From Limnoperna fortunei (lineage: Eukaryota > Mollusca > Bivalvia > Mytilida > Modiolidae): a stretch of DNA of 64,000 bases. The position numbers were made by a program, and so were the translations under genes. The DNA lies in assembly GCA_944474755.1 (NCBI GenBank), contig OX104112.1, forward strand, positions 53,332,774-53,396,773, read 5' to 3'. The notes below the pieces were generated by a model, which worked only from the letters and a program-made list of their open reading frames with translations, made no database searches and was not told the origin of the DNA. Below are positions 21,223-31,942 of this stretch, one piece after another (position 1 is the first letter of the stretch; each line of letters starts with the position of its first letter).

Positions 21223-22605
21223 ATACCGTCAATTGTCACGACTTATGTTCAGTCATGTCACGACTGTCAGACCAGAAAAATAACTAAAGCTCATACAAAA
21301 TCTGGAATAATTTCTTACAAAACACCTTTCGAGCCATTTCAGGTATGGAAAATCGATCTTTTCGGACCACTCCCGATGTCGCAACGAAGACATGCTTACA
21401 TATTTACGGCAACGGATATGTTTAGTAAGTACGCATACAACGTACCTATTCCGAATTGTGATTCCATGACAGTGGCATTAGTTTTGTTTGAAATGTTTTG
21501 CCTATTCGGTGTATGTGACACGCTCATATCAGACAAAGGCAGTGAATTTATTTCAACTTGCACAAAGGAAGTTTGCAACTTATTAGCAATACGTCAGAAT
21601 TTTACACCAAGCACTATTCATCACTGCTGAGGTCTTTGCGAGAAAACCCACCGTACTTTAGCGGAAAGGTTAACCCCGTTCACTCAAAAAGGTCAACAAT
21701 GGGATGCTGCGTTACCGGCAGTTACGTTTGCAATGAATTCGTCAGTCCAAGCATCGACAAAATATTCACCATTTGAAATAATTTTCGGAAGTAGACCAAA
21801 ATTTCCGCTCTCCAACGCTTGTAATACAAATTTTTCGGACATTCCAAGAGATTTTTACGAGTTCATTAAGGAGCAAAGCAAACGAATCAATTCTATTCGC
21901 GAAGAGGTTAAAGACAACTCTTTGAAAGCAGGACAGTTAATGACAGAACGGTGCAAAAAGAAAATCAACCCGTTAAAGTTAGACGTCGGTGACTATGTGT
22001 ACATGCTTGCAGACCCAACTGGACAAGGGCGCAAACTACAGCCGAAATACAATGGTCCGTATATTGTTCATTTGATTGTGTCAGACCACCTAGTAAAGTT
22101 AAGAATGCCGGAAACAGGCAAAGTGTTAAAAAACGATGTTCATCTAGACAGACTGAAAATTGCTTATATCAGAGCTCCGCAACCTACAGATTACTTTGTT
22201 CCTGAAGTTCGCACTAAAATTGGTGGAACCGGACAGATGGAGCCTCTTGATAAAGATACAACGACTGACAGCCAGACAGTCGATACTATCGTTAGTGAGT
22301 CGTCGGATACAGATCGTTCGTCTCAAGCTCCACTACGTCGTACGACCCGAGTCAGAAAACGACCAGTCCGTTTTGAAGGTTTATCATTTGACAATGCGTC
22401 ATCTTCAGATAATGGTGCAACAACATCTTACACTTATTATAAAATCAAACGTATTTTGGCACAGAGAACCAGAGACGGTCAAAAGGAGTACAAAGTACAG
22501 TTTAAAGGGTAACCTGCAAAGAACGCTATGTGGATTCTGTTTGATCAAATGAACTCCCATGCGAAAACAGTGATAAACAGGAAACCAGTCCCACAGCTAG
22601 ATTAA
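21223..22605 (+). CDS. Gypsy pol, integrase core and chromodomain-like tail
   Basis: Same frame as the preceding part, with stops at 21628-21630 and 22510-22512. Blocks: CHDCQTRK (end of the zinc finger), VWKIDLFGPLP, LISDKGSEF and CEKTHRTLAERL, giving the D, D and E of the integrase core, then AMNSSVQASTKYSPFEIIFG and a GPY-like KYNGPYIVH. From about 22429, YYKIKRILAQRTRDGQKEYK and the residues after it resemble a chromodomain, with the stop falling one residue after KG (likely TAT to TAA at the usual Tyr). The domain continues to a TAA at 22603-22605. By family knowledge such tails direct integration to marked chromatin. Confidence 0.82.
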
Positions 22606-23548
22606 GCGATTGTGCTTCTTCCTTATCCTTATCCATAATAACCTGTTTATAGTTTCTTAAAATATGTAGGTATGGATTGACTTCTACTATTTGTTTGTAC
22701 ATTGTTGAAGATGATTTGTAACATTGATAATTTATAAAGCAATTGCATGAATGCACTTCTTTATACCGATCTACATGTATAAGAGTTCTTGAATATAAAG
22801 TTGAAGAAGTACTTGCCAGTTGACTTTTATGCTGTTAGCGTTTGTTCTGAAGTGATTGCACTTCGTATTTGACATTTTTATAAGTGTAAAATTGGACGCT
22901 ATTTTAAGGTGCTGAAATACATGAAACTTTGTATGTTTTTCATATATATGTTTGAAGTGTAATTTTAGTGTTTACGAAAAATTGATGTTTTTCTATGTGG
23001 TGATTATGTTTTTTTTCCTCGTGGAAAGTTTTTTTTTCATAACTGATAGCTGCTATTAGCTATGTATTTGAAATGTTCATATATCGTTAAGCTCAGCATA
23101 GTTTTGCATTTGGGACATGTTAAAGTTTTTCATGAGAAAGTTAATGTTAAGTATACCAGAAACAAACCCTTATTATTAAAAGGGTGATTTTTTTAATCAC
23201 GTTTCCAGCATTTCTGATGAAATTTTTTTTTCACACGAAGAATGCAGAATGGACCATTTTTGTAAGAGCTAGGGACTCTGCTGGTGCATTAACAAAGCGA
23301 AAACTGGTTCCAATATGTATGTTCAAACTTAGGTAGCCGTAAACATCAGTTTGAAAAAGTTGTAGCTTATAAATGTATGCATTGTGCACGTTAGACAGTA
23401 TTTCGTAGGATTTTTTTTTATATAAAATTTTTGTCGACAAGTGTAAATTTGTAAATATGTTTGTATCTTTCTAAACTCGTTTTATGTATTTTCATGATCA
23501 TCTAGACCATCGTAAAATAAACGGGGTTTATTTTTTGTTGCCGGGGGA
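22606..23548 (+). other. Gypsy 3' non-coding region
   Basis: About 940 bp of T-rich sequence without an ORF that I recognise as env, ending in the polypurine tract CCGGGGGA. Confidence 0.6.
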
Positions 23549-23833
23549 TGTTATATATGGTATTATGGCATGGTCTAGTTGTTCATTTAAATTTCACTAT
23601 TTGTTCTATCACAATTTTACGAGTTACTTCCCTTAAAATACTATTTTCATTTACTATAATTATTTTCCGGGAACCTTACGTTTCCCTACCATTTTCGAAT
23701 TTTGTTTTACATAATGTGTGACGTAACTGTCTCTTGCTTTTTGGATTTTGTAAAGAACGGACGTGATTTAATAAAGTTAAAAGTAATCGTTGTTCTTTGA
23801 TATACAAATAAGAAGCAACACTATAACATCACA
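23549..23833 (+). repeat. Gypsy 3' LTR
   Basis: Matches 7512-7799 with about eight substitutions and two small indels. Followed directly by CTAG, the duplicated target, and by the resumed PLE frame. Confidence 0.92.
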
Positions 23834-24331
23834 CTAGTTGCATTCCGCAGAGACAAAAATATAAAAGATATTCTTGTCCATAAGAAACATAATAACAAAT
23901 TTTATCATAAAGATAATAAATGTGAGCCATGCGGCAAAAATTGTGCTTTGTGCCCATTCATAGTTAAGGATGATAGTTTTTAAGGAAAGGACGGGACAAA
24001 ATACCAGATACAAGGACATATAAATTGTAAAACAGTTGGAATAATTTATGCGATATTTTGTAAAAAATGTAACAGTATTGTATATGTTGGACAAACTGGT
24101 CACACGTTTTATCAAAGAATGCTTTTAAACCTTTCAAAAATAAGAACAAGAAAACAAGACTCCGTAGCCACACATTTTTATACAGATGGACACGGCATTG
24201 ATGATTTCTCTGTAATTGGAATTGAGAAAGTCTAAGGGGAAGATACTTACAGAAAAGTCAAAGAAACGTTTTGGATAAAAAAACTTCAAACTCTACATCC
24301 AGACGGACTTAACCAGCAGATTGACATTTAA
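23834..24331 (+). pseudogene. Penelope-like element, GIY-YIG endonuclease part (3' segment)
   Basis: Right after the Gypsy 3' LTR the PLE frame continues with VAFRRDKNIKDILVHKKH, the known link between PLE reverse transcriptase and endonuclease. A Cys cluster follows (CEPCGKNCALCP). The GIY-YIG nuclease is next: GIIYAIFCKKC, then IVYVGQTGHTFYQR with the catalytic Arg context. FWIKKLQTLHPDGLNQQ comes near the end, before TAA at 24329-24331. There are two in-frame stops (about 23982 and 24233). The endonuclease nicks chromosomal DNA to prime reverse transcription. Together with 5470-7511 this forms one element of RT plus endonuclease type. Confidence 0.9.
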
Positions 24332-24380
24332 TTAACATTTATACACATTATTACTTATCCATATTGTATTACTTTTATAC

Positions 24381-24430
24381 AATTTATTTATTTATTTATT
24401 TATTTACTTATTTATTTATTTATTTACTTT
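24381..24430. repeat. (TTTA)n microsatellite in the PLE 3' region
   Basis: About twelve tetranucleotide units with two TTTAC variants. Confidence 0.9.
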
Positions 24431-24536
24431 TCCATTCGTATTATTTCGATTGTGATTCCCGCCAATCTATGTTCAAATTATGACGTTGGCTATTGTAACG
24501 TTGCAAATAACATAACTTCATTACTATGCAATAAAA

Positions 24537-24574
24537 TTCCGCTGAGGAAGGCCGTGAGGCCGAAACGTTCGGAA
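24537..24574 (+). ncRNA. Hammerhead-ribozyme-like motif of the PLE (small, dimer type)
   Basis: Order of a type I hammerhead: stem I strand TTCCG (24537-24541), core CTGAGGA (24542-24548), stem II GGCC-GTGA-GGCC (24550-24561) with one extra A before it, core GAAA (24562-24565), a loopless ACGT (24565-24568), residue T24569 as the expected cleavage position, and stem I partner CGGAA (24570-24574). The self-complementary ACGT fits the small PLE-associated variants reported to act as dimers. The extra A is a departure from the minimal consensus, and activity is untested. Confidence 0.6.
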
Positions 24575-24584
24575 AATTTAACAG

Positions 24585-24588
<4 letters not shown>

Positions 24589-24623
<35 letters not shown>
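24589..24623. repeat. (TA)n microsatellite
   Basis: About 17 TA units lying between the hammerhead motif and the tail of a minus-strand SINE. It could be that SINE's 3' tail. Confidence 0.9.
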
Positions 24624-24625
<2 letters not shown>

Positions 24626-24782
24626 TTCTACAAATTAAGCCCAACACTGTTTGAATTAGATTTTTAACACTGTCAAATTTTTGTTTACCCTCAGCGGGAT
24701 TCGAACTCACACCGTTGTGACACTGTGGCACCAAATCGCCTGCACTATGTCCAGCGGTCTAGACCCCTCGGCCAAATCCGCT
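24624..24782 (-). repeat. tRNA-derived SINE or tRNA pseudogene, family S2
   Basis: On the minus strand it starts GCGGATTTGGCCGAGGGGTC (A-box TGGCCGAGGGG) and has the B-box GAGTTCGAATCCC about 55 bases later. A 60-base tail then leads into the (TA)n run. It differs from family S1 in head and body. The spacing between the boxes and the mutated arms argue against a working tRNA gene. Confidence 0.65.
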
Positions 24783-26305
24783 ATAAAAATATAGCTTCAT
24801 TAACCGGGGTGAATCGTAGACATAGACATAGTACATGTGTACTAGCGTGTGACGATGGAATTTTCGTAACCAATACATATTAATTTGACAGTAATCTAAT
24901 TCAGCATTTTTGTATACAAATTAAAGACCTAAAATGTAATCGAAAGGTCTGTTAGTGGTTTAATCTGTACTGGCTCTGCACCAGTGATCTCAATTTTTCA
25001 TAGTTTTCAAAAATAATCTCTAATCGAAGAAATAAGTACCCTGAAGGCCCCCAAATACTTATGCTATGATCGTGTATAAAACAATTCCATGCAACACTCA
25101 TATTGAAATTCTGCTGATGAAAAGTGTTGATTTTCATGTCATTTTTAAAGTGTTGAGTGTTTCGTTGATACAAAAACTGCCGTACGGAAAATCGGGGTTT
25201 TAAAACTTTTAAAGTCAAATAGTAATCGTTCAAGAATTGGTTGTTTCATCATGTTGATGTAAACTCGTGTCCTCGGCAAAGCAGAATGAAATACATTAAG
25301 TAGGAAATTATTTTAACTTCGACACCGAAAAATTGCATAAGAAATCTGGTGATTTGTTATGTCGAAATAGAGTGACAGATATACAAATATAAATGTCCGC
25401 TTAACAATCTACAATACACAGAAAAAATACATGTCGATTTGCGTATCACATGTCGTATCATCCCGAGATACCAATATCAGCTCTCGCGCTTGCGACCTAC
25501 TAGACACGCTGTTGACATCACGGTAGTACATATTTGACATTATCATATACTTGGTAATAATATGTTTGTTTTTGCATATGTGATACCGACAATGTCAGTC
25601 AACTGCCACATCACACCCCTTGGAATCCATATCACACTCGCGCTAAACTGACATGGATTTCCAGTCTGCAGAAAATAGACTTTATTATTTTTCCGTGTAG
25701 CATTTACATGTCTTGATCCGTTTTGGGTTATCTCATATTATAAGGGGATTTTCCCCTTTATGTGTTGTCTGCTAAACAATGGAATCAAACGAGAACTCAG
25801 TGTTTGAAGCTGAAGAGGACACGTCTTCTTTCATTGAAACTTACTTAACAGAAAGATTCCTCATGTTTGTGCACTTGATATTTTAGAATAAGTGTTGGAA
25901 ATTTTATATATTTTCCGTGCGCATTTCGTATAATCAACTCCTCCAAAAAGATTACAAATGTATCGAAGTTGTACACATGTCATTCATTTTTCAAGGATTA
26001 TTTTCCTAATTTCTCAGACTTGGAACTTATTTATTTATCAGAACATTTGCAGAACATGATTTAATATAATATAGTTCTCAACCCAGATCTCTGAAACTCC
26101 AATAGAAAGATGTGATTTTGATGCGCGTGTTCATGAATCGAACATATGCACTCTTAATATAATTTAAAAAAAGCATTGAAAGCTATGGTTATTTATGTAT
26201 TAAAAAATGTCAAGTTTATATTGTATTATTAACTTCCATACCTGATGAAAAAATTGATATCATTAAAATTCTCACATAAAAATGTATGAAATATATTATA
26301 AAAAA
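24783..26305. other. Non-coding stretch, nothing recognised
   Basis: Only short chance ORFs, and no repeat shared with the rest of the window. Confidence 0.45.
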
Positions 26306-26434
26306 GTTATTTATGGCGGTTTTCATACCACACTCCATATCAATCCTCGACCAATATCTACCCTCGGGCCCTCTGGTAGATATAGGGGTCTCGAGTTGAT
26401 ATGGTGTGTAATATGACAATCGCCATATAATAAC
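26306..26434. repeat. Palindromic (fold-back) element
   Basis: The two halves are near-complementary: GTTATTTATGGCG, CATACCACACTCCATATCAA and CAATATCTACCCTCGGG on the left pair with TGGTAGATATAGGGG, TTGATATGGTGTGTAATATG and CGCCATATAATAAC on the right. Centre near 26370. A small non-autonomous DNA element with long inverted arms is likely. Confidence 0.8.
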
Positions 26435-26886
26435 CTCTTACTATATTATACACTTTATCTTATAATATACTTTATCATCTATTTCAACAAGAGTGTTTAG
26501 TAATACTGTTATAACGCATACACGTGAACGCATATGGTTTGGATGTATTTAAAATGCAGACGTATACCTTCATTAAGAGCATTGTTACAATGTTTTTTCA
26601 TCTGTTTATTTACTATCTACATATATATCGCTTATTTTAGCCATTCCAAACATTCCATCCATAATCTGATTTTTGTGTGCACGGTCGCTTTCTTGAATGC
26701 GGTCTTTTAGCTGCAATTTGTCCCCAGCTAAGCGATATTCACCACTTAAAAATACGGCCATTAAAAATTAATACTGCAATTACAATAAAGGCATGTCGTC
26801 TGCATTTGTGTATGCCTTTTAACTATGAATATAAATAGTTGGATTAGTTTCTCTATAGTATGAGACACACCATGACATAGGGTAAG

Positions 26887-27106
26887 TTTCTCGGTGCCAA
26901 GTGGTTATAAGGAAGCCTTTCAACTGCTATTGATTACACTGAGGTTTCGAGTACGAGCCTTACTGCAGGAAGTGTGTGTTCGACTACAGTCTTATTTGAC
27001 AAAGATTGTCAGTTTCCGTGAGTTTTATCGGGTACTCAATGATAGTCTTAACTGGAGGCCATATTATAGCTTAGAAATTGCTGAAAGTTGGCGTTAAATA
27101 AACAAG
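26887..27106 (+). repeat. SINE family S1, copy b
   Basis: Head TCGGTGCCAAGTGGTTATAAGG, B-box region GGTTTCGAGTACGAG, body TTGACAAAGATTGTCAG, and end GCTGAAAGTTGGCGTTAAATAAAC, which marks the family's 3' end. Confidence 0.8.
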
Positions 27107-28561
27107 CATTTAAATTAGATGTCTATTTTATTAGTTTCAATAAAAACCTAACTTTTTTTTATAACATATTAGATCAGAAAAAAGTTGTGTGCTGATATGG
27201 ATGTGTCTAAATCCGAACATAATTAAAATTGTCCGCGGATAATACATGTATAGGATGCCGTATTTTAAAACTTGGTGTAGTTTTGAACAGAAAATATGTA
27301 CTTATTGCTGGACGTAGAGCAACAATTCAATCAATAACACTAAAATGTTAATTTATGTCAAAAATTAAATTCATTTATCTCGCTTTGAACAACCTTAATT
27401 TTTTGAAATATCAAGATCAATAAATGCCGTAATACTATAATCTGCGGAAGTTTATTTAGGACCTCCAAAATAGAATGTAATTTGTGATCATTAATATAGA
27501 ATCACTAATAACGAATTACTGAATCCGTCACCTCGAATTTAACTTTGTTATAATGAATTCCATAATTTGGATGACTTTAATTCGTTATTGCGAATTTCGC
27601 AATTCGTGAACACGGATTTTTAATTCGTCGTTATGACTTAATCCAGAGTTCATGATAACGGATTTCAATTTGTTTTAACTCAAGTCTATTCCATGATAAT
27701 TACTTTCTTTCGCGGGTCTACCACTCAAAAACTAGAAAGTTAGTGAAACAAGACAGTTCTATCGAATGTAGGCATGTTTTTTTAACCTATAGTAAGTAAG
27801 GATATTATGAATTTAAATCTTGAATTATTGTTTCAAAGCGATAAAGATTAGACTTTAAAAAATCTATATTCAGTTGGCCTACTGGAAACTATTTATTATA
27901 AAGTAATAATCATAAATAGTGTCACTCTCAAATAGTTAGCTGACCATAATCTTAGATCTTGGTTAATATTTTTTTATTGTAAAGAGTAATAATCATAGAT
28001 AGCTCAAGACAATCTCTTGTTAGATGGAGATTATCTCAGAGTATGGGTCACACTCCTATATAATGAATTTTTCCCTGTCAATAAATTCAAGTATTAAAAA
28101 AAAGAATAATAGAGGATTTAACTGGATATATTTTTCATCGTTTTAAAATATTAAATTAAGATATATTATTACCAATGTATTGATTAATGATTGTTTATGA
28201 GATATATTATGCATCATAGGTTTTTTCATACCACAATTACCATATTTCTAAATCATTAAGATATCACCAAAACATAGTGGCGGAATTACTTGGTTTTACC
28301 CAGCCGTGTTTTCACATTTTTGTTTCCTTTCTGGCGATAATGCCACAACGTGTACCTAGAGAATTCCGTTTAATTTAGAATGTCATAATTGACTGATTTT
28401 ATTACTTACACTTCGCACAGTACATTTTTCTAGCATTGACGATGATTTAGAAATTAGAATAACGAGTGTTGTTGGTCCTGTAGTACATATGTTCTTTATC
28501 TATTGAATAGATTGCGTGTTTAAATTCTTTAATTTAGTTGGTTTTTGTTTGTTTGTTTCTT
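27107..28561. other. Non-coding stretch with a weak inverted repeat
   Basis: AT-rich. Around 27500-27690, GAATTC/ATTCG-type words are arranged about a near-palindrome (ATTGCGAA-T-TTCGCAAT, near 27588), possibly a decayed fold-back element. Nothing else is seen. Confidence 0.35.
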
Positions 28562-28680
28562 TGTTTGAATGATGTTTTACGCCACTTTCAGCAATTTTTC
28601 AGCTATTTCATGGCGTTCAATTTTTATTGTGGGATGAAGCCGGATATTTAGTTCGTAGAATAGGACATTTTCCTATTTGG
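28562..28680 (-). repeat. SINE family S1, copy c, 3' half
   Basis: The 3' end of the family (ATGTTTTACGCCACTTTCAGCAATTTTTCAGC, as read on plus) followed by the body up to a TTTTCCT block. Its 5' half appears at 29298-29400 on the same strand. Confidence 0.7.
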
Positions 28681-29297
28681 TTGATTATACCGACACCGAC
28701 ATTGTTATACGTTAAGAAAGTTTAACACTTATTAACTATTTCTAATGCAGCAACCTACGCTTTACAGTATAACCTACTTTTTTTATATCGGCTGAGATCC
28801 CTTTCTTGTAGAGGAGCAGCCCTGGAGTAATTCTCACCAAGGGGTCTTATTTTCCGCCTTTAAAGTGCTTTTATAATTTTGTGTTTTTATTAATATTTTT
28901 GTTTTATTTAATTTTAGTTTACATTACTCTAATTTCTTATTAAATTAATATCGGTCAATTACGCGGATTATGCGAGGTTTAAGAATTTCATCTCTGTGCC
29001 TTTGAGCCGGTAAATTGCCTGTGACATGTACCAGTTCTGTTTTACGACCATTTGAGGTCGACGCCCGCATCACAACGCTATTTCCACCTGCGCTATCCAC
29101 GTCCCGTACACAGGAGGGGGATAAACTTTCATTCCTGCTACGGTATACACGAATTCTCCAATCAAGTTTCTGTATAAAAAACGCACTTGTTGTTGAACCA
29201 GATTCTACGCCACTTGCGGAATGTCCAGCCCCTCAATATGTTCCACTATCGTACTCTCTTTTTTTCTCTGATAGGGTGTGAGAGTGCTAACTGCTCG
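28681..29297. other. Unidentified 0.6-kb insert between two halves of a SINE
   Basis: Its flanks are the two halves of SINE copy c. It includes an 88-codon plus-strand ORF (29015-29281) that I do not recognise and regard as chance. No clear terminal repeats seen. Confidence 0.35.
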
Positions 29298-29400
29298 CAG
29301 TGAGACACGAGAACCCGCAATCTCAGTGTTGACATCAACAGACAACGCTATCAATAGTTGACGAACTACCTTAACCAATTGGCCATCGATGCCGCTCGGT
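29298..29400 (-). repeat. SINE family S1, copy c, 5' (tRNA-like) half
   Basis: On plus: GAACCCGCAATCTCAGTGTTGACATCAA then ACGAACTACCTTAACCAATTGGCCATCGATGC, the reverse complement of the family head. Confidence 0.75.
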
Positions 29401-30100
29401 GCTCATTTGGCAGAAATCTCACGAATTTGTAATATTAATGATGAAATTGACCTTTTCATCACACTTGGTCAAATCCATAACTTGCATTTACAAAACTTTA
29501 TATTGGTTTCTTTTTTATGAACAGTATTTTTATAGCTTATCCCGTTATAATAACACTTGTTGTGCTTAAATTATGAATTGCGTAGAATAAACTTGCAAAG
29601 GAAGAAATCGGCAATGTAAGGGATCAATTTTTATTATTGCAACAAGCTTGTTTGTTTACGTTTAGGAAGAATAGTTTACTTTTTCGGCATGCATCTTGAA
29701 AAAGCTTAAAATTTAGACACCTGCGTTTAGCGCTTTGTGTTTATTGATTGTTCAGATGCACTGTCCTTCCGTTTATGAAGATCTGCAGAGTGTGCCCAAT
29801 TTAGCTTATAGGAGTTGCGCCTTTGATGGGGTTGTCAGTTGATTAAACAGGAAGCCTGGCAGCGGATCATAATGACTAATTATTCTTTTGTGTTTTGAGA
29901 GTAACATACTTTTTCGGTAAACAAACTATTTCAAGCTTTAATTTTTTTTTATCGTTTTTACTGCGATCTATCAAACGTATTTTATTAAAAAATTAAAGCA
30001 TACAGAAAATATAATGATTAATATAAATGATGATTAAATGCACTATATGCTACACGTCGAGTTATGAGTAAGAAAATCAGTGGTTTTTCTTTTTATTATG
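29401..30100. other. Non-coding stretch, nothing recognised
   Basis: AT-rich, without ORFs of note. Confidence 0.45.
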
Positions 30101-30363
30101 TCAAGATGGCAGAGTGGTAGCCAGTCATCTACTTTTGATCACCATCCTGTCAACACTGAGGGTGCGAGTTCACGCATTGCTTTCGATTGTGTGTGCTCTA
30201 CCTCAAATTTAATTGACAAGAAATGTTAGTTTTCATGCCGTGGTTTATCACCAAGCACTGCGGCTTCTTCTATAGTAAACATTGGAAGCTTCTAAAGTAA
30301 ACATTGGAAGCGGTGATATAGTGGAAAATTGCTGAAATTGGCGTTAAAATCAATTCAAACACA
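30101..30363 (+). repeat. SINE family S1, copy d
   Basis: Head ATGGCAGAGTGGTAGCC, TCAACACTGAGGGTGCGAGTTC and AATTGACAAGAAATGTTAG, with the end GCTGAAATTGGCGTTAAAATC. A GTAAACATTGGAAGC block is duplicated near 30276-30310. Confidence 0.75.
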
Positions 30364-31221
30364 CAGTTCACTTCAAATGATTACCTCTGATAAGTAGTTT
30401 TGGTTAAAATGGAACGATGGAAAGCAGCATCATCACAATTCAAAGTTTCTGTGTCAACTCGTGTCCATGAAACGTTGACTAAGTTAGTTTATATTGAAAG
30501 TGATTCACTCCCGCTCTGATAAATTACGAGTAATATAAATAACTTCTTACTCTCGACAAATAAACCAAGGGTACGATTATTCGTTCTAGTTATTTAATTA
30601 TTTTTCATAATTGCCTAATGCATTTCGTTCCTGTATTTTATTTCTAATTTCTACTGTTGCATTTCGCTCATTTATTTCGTTTGTAATAACCTATCTTGCT
30701 TTTTATGTGTTTAACCTGGTTTTATTTATGATTTGCAACTTTCGGTAAGACATCCAATTGAAACCCCCAATAACAATACGCAATGCATTAGACTATCACA
30801 AGATACATGGAGTTCACACGGCTCGCACTTGCCCAATTGGCAATGCATGTCTGTGTCCACTGTGGGGTTCACCAGTGGCTGCCACCCAATACCAAATTCT
30901 TTTATTTACGTTCGAAATAATGCATTTTTAGTGGGGGGTTCAAATGGAAGTATTTCCCAACTTTCTTTTAGTTTTGATTCCACATTATGCAGTATTAACC
31001 TCTATGTTAAGTGATATTTTATGTGTAACAGTATGTGGCTAATGTTTGTTGCATGTATGTTTTTGTAGTTATGTCCTTAGTGCTTAGTTATGTAATGTAT
31101 GTCGTTTAAAAACACTAATAATAGTTATTTTCTTGTTTGTTACTGCATATACCGACTTTAAAGGAAACGTTTGTCTTGTATTTATCTGATCTTGACTTTC
31201 ATAAGTACATCTACGAGCATG
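30364..31221. other. Non-coding stretch, nothing recognised
   Basis: A 93-codon plus-strand ORF at 30733-31014 has no recognisable domain and is probably chance. Confidence 0.4.
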
Positions 31222-31412
31222 CTCGAAGGCCTTATGGTCATAGTAGTTAGTTTTCTACTATTGAAGATGTGGAGTGTCAACACCGCGATTGTAACTTTGC
31301 GCGTTACTGTACGCAATGTTGTCCTCGACTAAAGCCTTTATTAACAAGGATTGCCAATTTTCCTGCTGAAGGTTGGGGTTATTCCTGAAGCCAGACGCCA
31401 TTGTATAACTGT
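31222..31412 (+). repeat. SINE family S1, copy e (truncated)
   Basis: Head GGCCTTATGGTCATAGTAG and GTCAACACCGCGATTGTAAC, with TATTAACAAGGATTGCCAATTTTCCTGCTGAAGG. It stops before the usual 3' end. Confidence 0.75.
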
Positions 31413-31699
31413 AAACAAAGAAACAATCGAAGCTCCCTCGGGTCAAATCAGAGCCATTGGTATTTGCAGCTTCCCTGATAAACCTGTGTTAATGACGTAG
31501 ACAGGAATAGTTTGATCTAAGTCATATGTTCGAGTTAGCTGGTTTCTATGACAGTATGTTTACTGTATGTAGAACAAAACACGAACAGGCAATACACAAT
31601 TGGCAACCTGGCAATAAACATTTAACATACAGTCACTCAATTACTTACATTTCTACTATGTACATAGGATGATTTCCTCTCTCCGTTTTTATTTTGTTC

Positions 31700-31942
31700 G
31701 TTTGAATTATGTGTAACACCACTTTTTCAGCTTTATCATGGCGTCCAGTTTTTATTAGGAGGAGGAAGCCAGAGTACTCGGAGAAAAATCCTGATCTTCG
31801 GTAGGAAAACTTGCAATCTTTGTCAATTAAGATTGGATTAGTACACTTTGCCCGCAATGAAATTTGAAACCGCAACTTCTGTGTAGACAAACCACGTGAT
31901 TAATAGTAGAAACTACCTTAACCAGTTGGCAACCGAGGTCGT
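31700..31942 (-). repeat. SINE family S1, copy f
   Basis: Nearly full length on the minus strand: family 3' end at 31710-31760, the GGAGAAAAATCCTGATCTTCGGTAGGAAAA block, and the tRNA-like head ending TTAACCAGTTGGCAACCGAGG. Confidence 0.85.

Larger units (their letters stand above)
7512..23833 (+). mobile_element. Ty3/Gypsy LTR retrotransposon, inserted in a PLE and itself split by a BEL/Pao element
   Basis: LTRs of 288 and 285 bp bound the element, with CTAG (or ACTAG, depending on the exact LTR end) duplicated directly outside (7508-7511 and 23834-23837). Order inside: leader, SGNH-like ORF, gag with three zinc knuckles, protease, RT, [BEL/Pao insertion 11525-19598], RNase H, integrase, chromodomain-like tail, 940 bp non-coding, polypurine tract (CCGGGGGA, 23541-23548), 3' LTR. 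Without the BEL insert the element is about 8.2 kb. Pol stays in one frame on both sides of the insert but has four internal stops before the chromodomain stop, and gag has one frameshift, so this copy is not autonomous. Confidence 0.93.

Noticed and set aside
22606..23548. env gene downstream of Gypsy pol
   Set aside because: No long ORF, no signal peptide or membrane segment; the region is T-rich non-coding.
24696..24774. Working tRNA gene
   Set aside because: A- and B-boxes are present, but the arms do not fold into a clean cloverleaf and a SINE-like tail follows.
30440..30480. Second hammerhead motif (GAAACGTTGAC)
   Set aside because: The CTGANGA core and a pairing stem II are missing.
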